Origin: Azospirillum griseum
GTDB lineage: Bacteria; Pseudomonadota; Alphaproteobacteria; Azospirillales; Azospirillaceae
Direction of reading: 5' to 3'
DNA: 49,911 nt
Assembly (NCBI RefSeq): GCF_003966125.1
Contig: NZ_RXMA01000031.1
Span: 1 to 49,911 of the forward strand
Each line of letters starts with the position of its first letter. Position 1 is the first letter of the stretch. Made by a program: the position numbers and the translations under genes. The notes under the pieces were generated by a model, which saw only the letters and a program-made list of their open reading frames with translations, was not told the origin of the DNA and searched no databases. Shown here in pieces: positions 1 through 8,727 of the stretch.

Positions 1-3000
1 ACGACCCCAGGAACACCGTGTCAAAGCCGCTGGACCCCACCAGCGTCTCCAGCCCGGACGCCAGCAGCGTGTTCCCGGACGACCCGCCGAGCGTCATCGC
101 ATCGATCCCGGCGGCGCCGGTCACGGTCTCCACCAACGACATCCGCAGGGTGGTCCCGCCGGTTCCCAGCGTCACCACATCGGTTCCGGTGCCGCCGGTG
201 AGCGTCTCCAACAGCACCGCCAGCAGCGTGGCACCCGCCGATCCGAGTGTTGCCACGTCCGTGCCTGTTCCGCCGATGAGCGTTTCCAACAGCGCCGCTG
301 CAAGCGTGTTGCCCGTCGATCCCAACGACACCACGTCGGTGCCAGCGTCTCCGGTCACTGTTTCGAAGAGGGTGACGGACACCGTGCTGCCGCCGCTGTC
401 CAGTCGGAGAGCATCGGTCCCGGCCCCACCGATCAGCGTTTCCAGCGCCAGCAGAGTGACCGTGTTGCCCTGAGGGTTGGCGAGCGTCACCACATCGGTG
501 CCAGCGCCGCCGGTGAGCGTCTCCAGACCGCTGACCTGCAGCGTGTTGCCGGTTGTCCCGAGCGTCACCACGTCGGTGCCGCTGCCGCCGGTGAGCGTTT
601 CCAGCAACGTGGCCAGCAGGGTGCTGCCTGCCGTGCCGAGCGTCACGGCGTCGGTTCCGGTCCCGCCGGTGAGCGTTTCCAACAACGATGCCGATAGCGT
701 GTTGCCGGTCGTGCCGAGCGCCACCACATCGACGCCATCCCCACCGGTCAGCGTTTCGAAAAGGGCGACGGACACCGTGGCGCCAGCGGTGCCGAGCTGA
801 AGAACGTCGGTTCCGGCATCGCCGAAGAGCGTCTCCAACCCTTGCAGCGTGACCGTGTTGCCTTGGGTGTTGGCGAGCGTCACCACATCGGTGCCAGTTC
901 CGCCGGTCAGCGTCTCCAGACCGCTGACGTTCAGCGTGTTGCCCGCCGTGCCGAGCGTCACCACGTCGGTTCCGCTGCCGCCGACCAGCGTTTCCAAACC
1001 GCCGACCAACAGCGTGGTGCCCGCCGTACCGAGCGTCACCATGTCGGTTCCGCTGCCGCCGACCAGCGTTTCCAAACCGCCGACCAGCAACGTGTTGCCC
1101 GCCGTGCCGAGCGTCACCGCGTCGGTGCCGGTGCCACCGGTCAGCGTTTCCAGGCCGCTGACCAGCAGCGTGTTGCCCGCCGTGCCGAGCGTCACCGCGT
1201 CGGTGCCGGTGCTGCCGGTGAGCGTCTCCAACAGCGATGCCAGCAGCGTGTTGCCGGTCGTGCCGAGCGTCACCACGTCGGTCCCAACACCACCGGTCAG
1301 CGTTTCGAAGAGGGAAATCGACACCGTGCCGCCAGCGGTGCCGAGTTGAAGAACATCGGTTCCGGCATCGCCGATGAGTGTTTCCAGACCTTGCAGCGTG
1401 ACTGTGTTGCCCTGGGTGTTGGCGAGCGTCACCACATCGGTGCCAACGCCGCCCGTCAGCGTTTCCAAACCGCTGACCAACAGCGTGTTGCCGGTCGTGC
1501 CGAGCGTCACAACATCGGTCCCGGTGCCGCCGGTGAGGGTTTCCAGGCCGCTGACCAGCAGCGTGTTCCCCGCCGTGTCGAGCGTCACCACATCGGTGCC
1601 AGCCGCGCCGGTCAAGGTTTCCAGACCGCTGACCTGCAGCGTGCTGCCGGTCGTGCCAAGCGTCACAACGTCGGTGCCAACGCCGCCGGAGAGCGTCTCC
1701 AGCAGCGACACGATCATGGTTGTGCCAGCCGCTCCAAACATCACCACGTCGGTCGCGGTGCCACCGATCAATGTCTCCACACCGGCAATGGCCAGTGTTC
1801 CGCCGGTCGTGCCAAGCGTCACCACATCGGTGCCGACCCCACCGGTCAGCGTTTCGAAGAGGGAAATCGACACCGTGCCGCCAGCGGTGCCGAGTTGAAG
1901 AACGTCGGTTCCGGCATCGCCGATGAGTGTTTCCAGACCTTGCAGCGTGACCGTGTTGCCCTGGGTGTTGGCGAGCGTCACCACATCGGTGCCAACGCCG
2001 CCCGTCAGCGTTTCCAAACCGCTGACCAACAGCGTGGTGCCCGCCGTGCCGAGCGTCACAACGTCGGTTCCGCTGCCGCCGACCACCGTTTCCAGGCCAC
2101 TGACCAGCAACGTGTTGCCCGCAGTGCCGAGCGTCACCGCGTCGGTGCCGGTGCCACCGGTCAGCGTTTCCAGGCCACTGACCAGCAGCGTGGTGCCCGC
2201 CGTGCCGAGCGTCACCGCGTCGGTGCCGTTGCCGCCGGTGAGCGTCTCCAACAGCGATGCCAGCAGCGTGTTGCCGGTCGTGCCGAGCGTCACCACGTCG
2301 GTGCCAACGCCCCCGGTCAGCGTTTCAAAAAGGGCGACGGACACCGTGCCGCCAGCGGTGCCGAGCTGAAGAACATCGGTTCCGGCATCGCCGATGAGTG
2401 TTTCCAGACCTTGCAGCGTGACCGTGTTGCCCTGGGTGTTGGCGAGCGTCACCACATCGGTGCCAACGCCGCCCGTCAGCGTTTCCAAACCGCTGACCAA
2501 CAGCGTGTTGCCCGCCGTGCCGAGCGTCACCACGTCGGTTCCGCTGCCACCGGTCAACGTCTCAAGGCCGCTGACCTGCAGCGTGCTGCCCACCGTGCCG
2601 AGCGTCACCACGTCGGTCCCGGTGCCGCCGGTGAGGGTTTCCAGGCCGCTGACCAACAGCGTGCTGCCCACCGTGCCGAGCGTCACCACGTCGGTTCCAC
2701 TGCCACCGGTCAGCGTCTCCAGGCCGCTGACCTGCAACGTGTTGCCCAATGTGCCGAGCGTCACGACATCGGTGCCGCTGCCACCGGTCAGCGTCTCCAA
2801 GCCGCTGACCAACAGCGTGCTGCCCACCGTGCCGAGCGTCACGACGTCGGTGCCGCTGCCACCGGTCAGTGTTTCCAGGCCGCTGACCTGCAGCGTGCTG
2901 CCCACCGTGCCGAGCGTCACGACGTCGGTGCCGGTGCCACCGGTCAGCGTCTCCAGGCCGCTGACCTGCAGCGTGCTGCCCACCGTGCCGAGCGTCACGA

Positions 3001-6000
3001 TGTCAGTGCCAGCGCCACCGGTCAGCGTTTCCAGGCCGGACAGCAGCAGGGTGCTGCCGGTCGCGCTGAACGTTGCAACGTCGGTGCCAACGCCGCCGGT
3101 CAGCGTTTCTAGGCCGGACAGCAGCAGGGTGCTGCCGGTCGTGCTGAACGTTACAACGTCGGTGCCAGCATCGCCAGAGAGCGTTTCCAGGCCGGACAGC
3201 AGCAGGGTGTTGCCCACCGTGCCGAGCGTCACCACATCGGTGCCAACACCCCCGGTCAGCGTTTCCAGGCCGCTGACCTGCAGCGTGTTCCCCGCCGTGC
3301 TGAGCGTCACCACATCGGTGCCAACACCCCCGGTCAGCGTTTCAAAAAGGGCGATGGACACCGTGCCGCCAGCGGTGCCGAGCTGAAGAACATCGGTTCC
3401 GGCATCGCCGATGAGTGTTTCCAGACCTTGCAGCGTGACCGTGTTGCCCTGGGTGTTGGCGAACGTCACCACATCGGTGCCAGCGCCGCCCGTCAGGGTT
3501 TCCAGACCGCTGACCTGCAGCGTGTTGCCGGTCGTGCCGAGCGTCACAACGTCGGTCCCGGTGCCGCCGGTGAGGGTTTCCAGGCCGCTGACCTGCAGCG
3601 TGTTGCCCGCCGTGCCGAGCGTCACCGCATCGGTGCCAGCCGCGCCGGTCAAGGTTTCCAGACCACTGACCTGCAGCGTGCTGCCGGTCGTGCCAAGCGT
3701 CACAACGTCGGTCCCGGTGCCGCCGGTGAGGGTTTCCAGGCCGCTGACCAGCAGCGTGTTCCCCGCTGTGCCGAGCGCCACCGCATCGGTGCCGGTGCCG
3801 CCGGTCAAGGTTTCCAGCCCGTTGACCTGCAGCGTGTTGCCCGCGCCGAGTGTCACAACGTCGGTGCCGCTGCCGCCGGTGAGGGTTTCCAGGCCGCTGA
3901 CCTGCAGCGTGTTGCCCGCCGTGCCAAGCGTCACGGTGTCGGTGCCTGCGCCGCCGGTCAGAGTCTCCAGGCCACTGACCAGCATCGTGTTGCCGGTCGT
4001 GCCGAGCGTCACCACATCGGTGCCAGCTGCGCCGGTCAGCGTTTCCAGCAACGACACCATCGTCGTCGCGCCGGTCGTACCGAGCGTCACCACATCCGTA
4101 CCGCTGGCACCCGCCAGAGTCTCCAGCCCGCTCACCAGCAGCGTCGCGCCGACTGACCCCAGCGTCACCACATCGGTGCCGCTCCCGCCGATCAGCGTCT
4201 CAAGCAACGACGCCATCATCGTCGCGCCGGTTGTGGCGAGCGTCACCACATCCGTACCACTGGCACCCGTCAGGGTCTCCAGCCCGCTCACCAGCAGCGT
4301 CGCGCCGGCTGACCCCAGTTTCACCACATCGGTGCCAATGCCGCCGGTCAGCGTCTCCAGCAGCGACAGCACCATTGTCGACCCGCTGGAACCACTGGTG
4401 ATCACGTCAGTGCCGATGCCACCGATCAGCGTCTCCATTGCGGCAACCAGCATCGTGTTGCCGTTGGTTCCAAGGACGACCGAGTGATCGACGGAGTTCG
4501 TGCCGATCAGGGTTTCGACATCGGAAACGCCGATGATGTAAGTCCCTGAAAGCGTGATGACGTCGGTGCCGGTCGAACCGGTCACATAATCAAGATTACC
4601 AACCGACAGGGTCCCGCCGGCCGTTCCGATCTGGACGGTGAGCGTTCCGCTTCCCGACGCGGTGATCGATTCAATGTTGTTGACCGTGATGGTTTCGGTG
4701 CTGGTCAACACATCCACGATGACGTCGGAACCTGAGCCGCCAAACAGCGTGTCAACCTGTTTGATCGACAGGGTGTTGCCCGCGTCGTGCAGGGTGATGA
4801 CGTCGGTGCCGGACGCGTCGCCGAACAGGGTTTCCAGCAGCGATACCGTCATGGACGTGCCGCCGGTCCCGACGGTGATGACGTCGGTGCCGGCCCCGCC
4901 GGTCAGGGATTCCAGAAACCGCACCGCCATGGTTCCGCCGGCGCTTCCCAGGGTGACGACGTCGGTCCCGACCCCACCGGTCAGCGACTCCACGTGCGAC
5001 ACCGTCATCGTTCCGCCAGCGGTGTCGAAGGTGATGACATCGGTGCCGGTCGCGTTCCCGAACAGGGTTTCCACCAGCGACACCATCATGGTTGTGCCGC
5101 CGGTACCGATGGTGATGACGTCGGTGCCGATCCCGCCGGTCAAGGTCTCCACCAATCGCACCGACATGGTGGAACCGGCGGAGTTGATCGTGACAACGTC
5201 CTTGCCGGATCCACCAACCAGCGTTTCCGCCAGCGACACCATGATCGACGCGCCGCCGCTGCCAAGGGTGGTGACGTCGGTGGCGTCACTGCCGATCAAG
5301 GTCTCCAGCAGCCGAACCCACAAGGTGCTGCCTGCGGTTCCCACAGAGATGACGTCGGTGCCGACACCGCCGATCACGCTTTCGATCTGGGACACCAGCA
5401 TGGTCGTGCCGGTGGAGAAAATCGTCACGACGTCTTTGCTGACGCTGCCGGTCAGCGTCTCAAAACCCGACACTGAGGCGGTGGTGCCGCCCGAAGCCAG
5501 CGTGATGATGTCGGTGCCGACACCGCCAATCAAACTCGAAAACAGCGACACTGTGGTGGTGTTGCCCTGGGTCCCGAATTGGGCGACCGAGGTGCCGCCA
5601 GCGCCCCCCGCCGTGAGGCTTTCGACACCCCAGACAGAGAACCGCACGCCATTGGAGCCGAAGACCACCCTGTCGGTTCCGGCCCCGCCGATGATGGTTT
5701 CGGTTGAGTAAATCGCGATCGTGTTGCCCGCGTCATGCAGGGTGACGACGTCGGTGGCGGTCCCCCCCAAGAGGGTTTCCAGACCGATCACGGCAACCGT
5801 GTTGCCGCCGGTGCCCAACGTGAGGACTTCCGTTCCAGCGCCGCCGATCAGGGTTTCAACCAGCACCAGCGTCATGGTGCTGCCCCCCGTCCCGAATGCG
5901 ATGACGTCGGTCCCGACGTTGCCGGTCAGCGTCCGCAGCGACGACACGGTGATGGTGTTGCCGGAGGTGCCCCCCAACGTGATGATGTTGGTGCCGCCGC

Positions 6001-6530
6001 TGCCGATCAGCGTTTCCAGCGCGGTCGCCCGCATGGTCGATCCGCCGGTGCCAAGCGTAACGACGTCGGTGCCGACATCGCCGGTCAGCGTCTCCAGCAG
6101 GCGCACCAGTGTCGTTGATCCGCCGCTCCCCAGCGCAATGATATCCGTGCCGCTGGCACCGATCAGCGTTTCCAACGCGTTGACCTGCATCGTCGTCCCG
6201 CCGGAGGCCAACGTAACGACGTCGGTGCCGACGTTGCCGGTCAGCGTCTCCAGCAGTCGCGTCACCATCGTCGATCCGCCGGTGCCCAGCGTGACAACGT
6301 CGGTGCCGACGTTGCCGATCAGCGTCTCGACCTGGGAGATGGTCAGCGTGGTCCCCGCCGCTGCAATTGTGAGCATGTCGGTACCGAGACCGCCAACCAG
6401 CGTTTCGACCGCGCTGGCGGTGAAGGTCGCCCCGATGTCGCCCAACGTGACGACGTCGGTGCCCGCGCCCCCCGTCAGCGTGTTGATTTGCGACAGAGTC
6501 AGCGTGTTGCCGGCATCGCTCAACGTCCGG
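1..6530 (-). repeat. 78-bp (26-codon) tandem repeat array with higher-order blocks
   Basis: Units recur every 78 bp, for example from 951 to 1029. A marked variant unit, recognisable by CCCTGGGTGT or close variants, occurs near 468, 861, 1410, 1959, 2430 and 3447. The intervals are 393, 549, 549, 471 and 1017 bp, each n x 78 + 3 (n = 5, 7, 7, 6, 13). The array therefore has longer blocks, each carrying one extra codon. Units towards the FG-GAP end (4500-6500) are more diverged than those at 850-3500, which suggests recent expansion of the distal part. Confidence 0.9.
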
Positions 6531-7345
6531 ATGACCGGGGTGACGTTCCGGAAGACCTCGATGTTGCCATCGCTGTTGCCGAACAGCAGGTCAATGTCGC
6601 CGTCGCCGTCAAGGTCGCCCAGGGCTGGCCTGGGATACCCACCGTTCGGGGTGAATCCGAACACGCTTGTCCCAACCAGCGAAAAGGTCGGCGAGTCGGT
6701 CGTGCCGGTGTTGATGAAGGCGATGTTCTTGTTCACCAGATCCAGATCGCCGTCACCGTCGAGATCCACCAGGACCGGCGCGCTCATTCGGTCGGCCGCC
6801 GTCATGCCGAAGGCGTTGGTCCCCGTCAGCGTGAAGGTGGGGGACGTGGATGTTCCGGTGTTGAGGTAGAATTGCAGGTTGCCGTTCGAGCCGCCGATCA
6901 GGGCATCGACATCGCCATCACCATCGATGTCCGCAAAGGTCGGGCTTGAATAGGTTGCGGCGTTGGACAGGCCGAAAAGATTGGTGCCCTGCAGGGAAAA
7001 GGCTGGAGCCGTGGACGTGCCGGTGTTTTGGAAAATGAGCAGATCACTGGACTGGGTGCCGATGACCAGATCGTAGTCACCATCGCCGTCAAGGTCGACC
7101 AGGCTGGGGGCCGCATAGCCATTGACGTTGCTGAGGCCGAACGAATTGCTGCCCTGCAGCGAATAGGTTGGTGCCAGCGTTGTCCCGATGTTCATGAAGA
7201 ACAGGGTGTCGCCAGCGGCATTGCCGACCAGCAAATCCAGATCGCCGTCGCCGTCCAGATCCTGGAGAACCGGCGAGGCGTAGGAGCCGACATCGGAAAG
7301 ATCGTAGCTGTTGGTGCCGACCGACGTGAAGGTGGGATTTGCCAT
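1..7345 (-). CDS. Giant FG-GAP / RTX-like tandem-repeat surface protein (partial, C-terminus beyond left edge)
   Basis: The reading frame starts at ATG 7345 with AAGGA about 9 nt upstream and stays open to the left edge, so at least 2448 codons are visible and the stop lies outside. Residues 1 to about 270 contain five FG-GAP/VCBS-like units, each with a DxDGDGDxD calcium loop such as DLDGDGDLDLL. From about 6530 leftwards the protein is a tandem array of 26-residue units reading GLETLTGG-x-GTDxVTLG-TAGNTLxVS. Each unit contains one RTX-type nonapeptide (GGxGxDxUx). There is no N-terminal signal peptide, which together with the RTX-type motifs suggests type I secretion, but the C-terminus is not visible. 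It lies 6 bp after the TIGR03032-type gene, so the two are probably one operon. An adhesin or surface-layer role is inferred. I spot-checked the frame at several places, including the divergent unit near 4500-4640 and the left end. Confidence 0.9.
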   Translation of the reverse strand, partial: MANPTFTSVGTNSYDLSDVGSYASPVLQDLDGDGDLDLLVGNAAGDTLFFMNIGTTLAPTYSLQGSNSFGLSNVNGYAAPSLVDLDGDGDYDLVIGTQSSDLLIFQNTGTSTAPAFSLQGTNLFGLSNAATYSSPTFADIDGDGDVDALIGGSNGNLQFYLNTGTSTSPTFTLTGTNAFGMTAADRMSAPVLVDLDGDGDLDLVNKNIAFINTGTTDSPTFSLVGTSVFGFTPNGGYPRPALGDLDGDGDIDLLFGNSDGNIEVFRNVTPVIRTLSDAGNTLTLSQINTLTGGAGTDVVTLGDIGATFTASAVETLVGGLGTDMLTIAAAGTTLTISQVETLIGNVGTDVVTLGTGGSTMVTRLLETLTGNVGTDVVTLASGGTTMQVNALETLIGASGTDIIALGSGGSTTLVRLLETLTGDVGTDVVTLGTGGSTMRATALETLIGSGGTNIITLGGTSGNTITVSSLRTLTGNVGTDVIAFGTGGSTMTLVLVETLIGGAGTEVLTLGTGGNTVAVIGLETLLGGTATDVVTLHDAGNTIAIYSTETIIGGAGTDRVVFGSNGVRFSVWGVESLTAGGAGGTSVAQFGTQGNTTTVSLFSSLIGGVGTDIITLASGGTTASVSGFETLTGSVSKDVVTIFSTGTTMLVSQIESVIGGVGTDVISVGTAGSTLWVRLLETLIGSDATDVTTLGSGGASIMVSLAETLVGGSGKDVVTINSAGSTMSVRLVETLTGGIGTDVITIGTGGTTMMVSLVETLFGNATGTDVITFDTAGGTMTVSHVESLTGGVGTDVVTLGSAGGTMAVRFLESLTGGAGTDVITVGTGGTSMTVSLLETLFGDASGTDVITLHDAGNTLSIKQVDTLFGGSGSDVIVDVLTSTETITVNNIESITASGSGTLTVQIGTAGGTLSVGNLDYVTGSTGTDVITLSGTYIIGVSDVETLIGTNSVDHSVVLGTNGNTMLVAAMETLIGGIGTDVITSGSSGSTMVLSLLETLTGGIGTDVVKLGSAGATLLVSGLETLTGASGTDVVTLATTGATMMASLLETLIGGSGTDVVTLGSVGATLLVSGLETLAGASGTDVVTLGTTGATTMVSLLETLTGAAGTDVVTLGTTGNTMLVSGLETLTGGAGTDTVTLGTAGNTLQVSGLETLTGGSGTDVVTLGAGNTLQVNGLETLTGGTGTDAVALGTAGNTLLVSGLETLTGGTGTDVVTLGTTGSTLQVSGLETLTGAAGTDAVTLGTAGNTLQVSGLETLTGGTGTDVVTLGTTGNTLQVSGLETLTGGAGTDVVTFANTQGNTVTLQGLETLIGDAGTDVLQLGTAGGTVSIALFETLTGGVGTDVVTLSTAGNTLQVSGLETLTGGVGTDVVTLGTVGNTLLLSGLETLSGDAGTDVVTFSTTGSTLLLSGLETLTGGVGTDVATFSATGSTLLLSGLETLTGGAGTDIVTLGTVGSTLQVSGLETLTGGTGTDVVTLGTVGSTLQVSGLETLTGGSGTDVVTLGTVGSTLLVSGLETLTGGSGTDVVTLGTLGNTLQVSGLETLTGGSGTDVVTLGTVGSTLLVSGLETLTGGTGTDVVTLGTVGSTLQVSGLETLTGGSGTDVVTLGTAGNTLLVSGLETLTGGVGTDVVTLANTQGNTVTLQGLETLIGDAGTDVLQLGTAGGTVSVALFETLTGGVGTDVVTLGTTGNTLLASLLETLTGGNGTDAVTLGTAGTTLLVSGLETLTGGTGTDAVTLGTAGNTLLVSGLETVVGGSGTDVVTLGTAGTTLLVSGLETLTGGVGTDVVTLANTQGNTVTLQGLETLIGDAGTDVLQLGTAGGTVSISLFETLTGGVGTDVVTLGTTGGTLAIAGVETLIGGTATDVVMFGAAGTTMIVSLLETLSGGVGTDVVTLGTTGSTLQVSGLETLTGAAGTDVVTLDTAGNTLLVSGLETLTGGTGTDVVTLGTTGNTLLVSGLETLTGGVGTDVVTLANTQGNTVTLQGLETLIGDAGTDVLQLGTAGGTVSISLFETLTGGVGTDVVTLGTTGNTLLASLLETLTGSTGTDAVTLGTAGNTLLVSGLETLTGGTGTDAVTLGTAGNTLLVGGLETLVGGSGTDMVTLGTAGTTLLVGGLETLVGGSGTDVVTLGTAGNTLNVSGLETLTGGTGTDVVTLANTQGNTVTLQGLETLFGDAGTDVLQLGTAGATVSVALFETLTGGDGVDVVALGTTGNTLSASLLETLTGGTGTDAVTLGTAGSTLLATLLETLTGGSGTDVVTLGTTGNTLQVSGLETLTGGAGTDVVTLANPQGNTVTLLALETLIGGAGTDALRLDSGGSTVSVTLFETVTGDAGTDVVSLGSTGNTLAAALLETLIGGTGTDVATLGSAGATLLAVLLETLTGGTGTDVVTLGTGGTTLRMSLVETVTGAAGIDAMTLGGSSGNTLLASGLETLVGSSGFDTVFLGS

Positions 7346-7351
7346 GATCGT

Positions 7352-8485
7352 TCAGTCCTTCAGGTCCTTCGGCGTGGCCACCGCGTCGGCCAACGCGCGC
7401 GCATCGAGCAAGCCAAGCGCTTCAACCCGGCGCGCGCCGGGAAGAATGGCGACGTCATACAGTTCGTTCACCGTGTGGTGCAGCCACAACATGTGGGCGA
7501 GTGTGCCGGTTTCAATGTCCACCACAGCCAGCCCGCAACGGGCGACGGTCCCGGCGCGCTCCAGCGCAGCGTCCAGTGGCAACGCGCCCAGGGTCCCGTG
7601 CCCCTCGCGCGGCCGCGACAACCCGACAACCGCCCATTTCCCGTGAAAGGCCAAGCCACGGGCGAAACCCGGGCAGAAGCAGACCGGCTCGAACCGACCG
7701 GTGGGGAGATCCACCGTCCCCAACTCCCCCGTGCCGGAATTGAGCAGCCACAGCCGCCCGCGATGCCAGCGCGGGGAGTGCGGCATCGACAGGCCACCGC
7801 AGGCCACATTTCCGGATGGAACGTCAATCAGCACGCCGCCGCCGACCCGGTGCTCGCGCCATCCCTCGATGACGTCGCTGCGTCCCAACGCCGTCACCAC
7901 GCTTGGCCGCCCCGCCGAATCGAGCGCCAACCCATTCAGATGGCAGCGGTCCTCGTTTCGCAGGGCCGAGATGAAGCCGGGCCGCCAGATCGGGCGGAAT
8001 CCACGGTCGGCGTCGGGAACAGCCAGACAACTGAACCGGGTGTTGACGAAGACCGGCACCCCGTCCGGCCCGACAGCGATGTCGTGAATGTCGATGTCAC
8101 CGGTCAGATAGCTCAGGCGCGGTACATAGAAGCGATCGGCCCCCGAAGGGGTGCGTTCGTCGGGCGTCAGCCCGTTGACAAACCGCCAGAGATGCGATTG
8201 CGCGCCAACCCACAGGGCGGCCCCGTCGGCGCAGAGGCCCTGACAACGGGGAACCATGCGTTCATGGGCCTTGAGCCGTCCGCCGTCTCCGAGACCAAGA
8301 AAGAAAAGCCTATGCGTTTCATAGGTGGAAAAGGCGATGGCGCAGCCCGTCGCCTCCAGCCAGTCCGGAAGATTCGGCGTCCCTTCCAGCAACGAACGGG
8401 ACTGCTCTGTTGGCATCAACCACCGCTCCGGCATGAACGCATTGACGATCAGGCGTTGTATAGCCGACCCTGTGGACACACTCAC
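7352..8485 (-). CDS. TIGR03032 / DUF4915-type beta-propeller-like protein
   Basis: The 377-residue product resembles TIGR03032 proteins, which have no known reaction. Visible hallmarks are repeated short beta-rich segments, including CQGLCADGAALWVGAQSHLWRF, HLNGLALDSAGRP, MPHSPRWHRGRLWLLNSGTGELG and FCPGFARGLAFHG; this pattern suits a propeller fold. No signal peptide is evident. The first in-frame start is GTG 8485 and ATG 8434 is an alternative; neither has a strong ribosome-binding site. It stops 6 bp before the giant repeat protein on the same strand. TIGR03032 genes often accompany very large repeat proteins and TPR glycosyltransferase-like genes, so a part in modifying or exporting the neighbour is plausible but unproven. 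Confidence 0.75.
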   Translation of the reverse strand: MSVSTGSAIQRLIVNAFMPERWLMPTEQSRSLLEGTPNLPDWLEATGCAIAFSTYETHRLFFLGLGDGGRLKAHERMVPRCQGLCADGAALWVGAQSHLWRFVNGLTPDERTPSGADRFYVPRLSYLTGDIDIHDIAVGPDGVPVFVNTRFSCLAVPDADRGFRPIWRPGFISALRNEDRCHLNGLALDSAGRPSVVTALGRSDVIEGWREHRVGGGVLIDVPSGNVACGGLSMPHSPRWHRGRLWLLNSGTGELGTVDLPTGRFEPVCFCPGFARGLAFHGKWAVVGLSRPREGHGTLGALPLDAALERAGTVARCGLAVVDIETGTLAHMLWLHHTVNELYDVAILPGARRVEALGLLDARALADAVATPKDLKD

Positions 8486-8727
8486 AATGACTGTGTTCCA
8501 AACATTAAGAGTAAATACGAAATCGTAGGAATCCCAAATGTTTTCGTGAACTTTAGATATTTCTTATGAAGTGAAGAATTGTTGCTGACGCTGGGGGTGA
8601 TGGTGCGTTGTGCCATGACGCCGTCGTTGACACATGCCTTCCAATTTTCCCGCTTGCCGATGGTTGAGACCAGGGCGATCTTTCCGCTGCCTGATTGTTT
8701 CTGGAAGGGAATACGGATGGACAGAGC
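8486..8727. promoter_or_regulatory. Divergent intergenic region between repeat-protein operon and TPR/GT gene
   Basis: This 240-bp spacer is clearly more A/T-rich at 8495-8590 than its surroundings, as expected for back-to-back promoters. A small inverted repeat with 5-bp arms, TACGA-AA-TCGTA, lies at 8516-8527. No confident -35/-10 pair stands out. Confidence 0.4.

Noticed and set aside
1..6530. CRISPR array
   Set aside because: The 78-bp units are contiguous coding repeats with no unique spacers.
18..6869. Long plus-strand open frames rich in Pro/Ser/Val or Arg/His (for example 842-3112, 2394-3386, 3411-4487, 4638-5711)
   Set aside because: They are mirror images of the minus-strand 78-bp repeats. 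The minus frame has a start, ribosome-binding site and FG-GAP domains; the plus frames have none and stop at unit variants.
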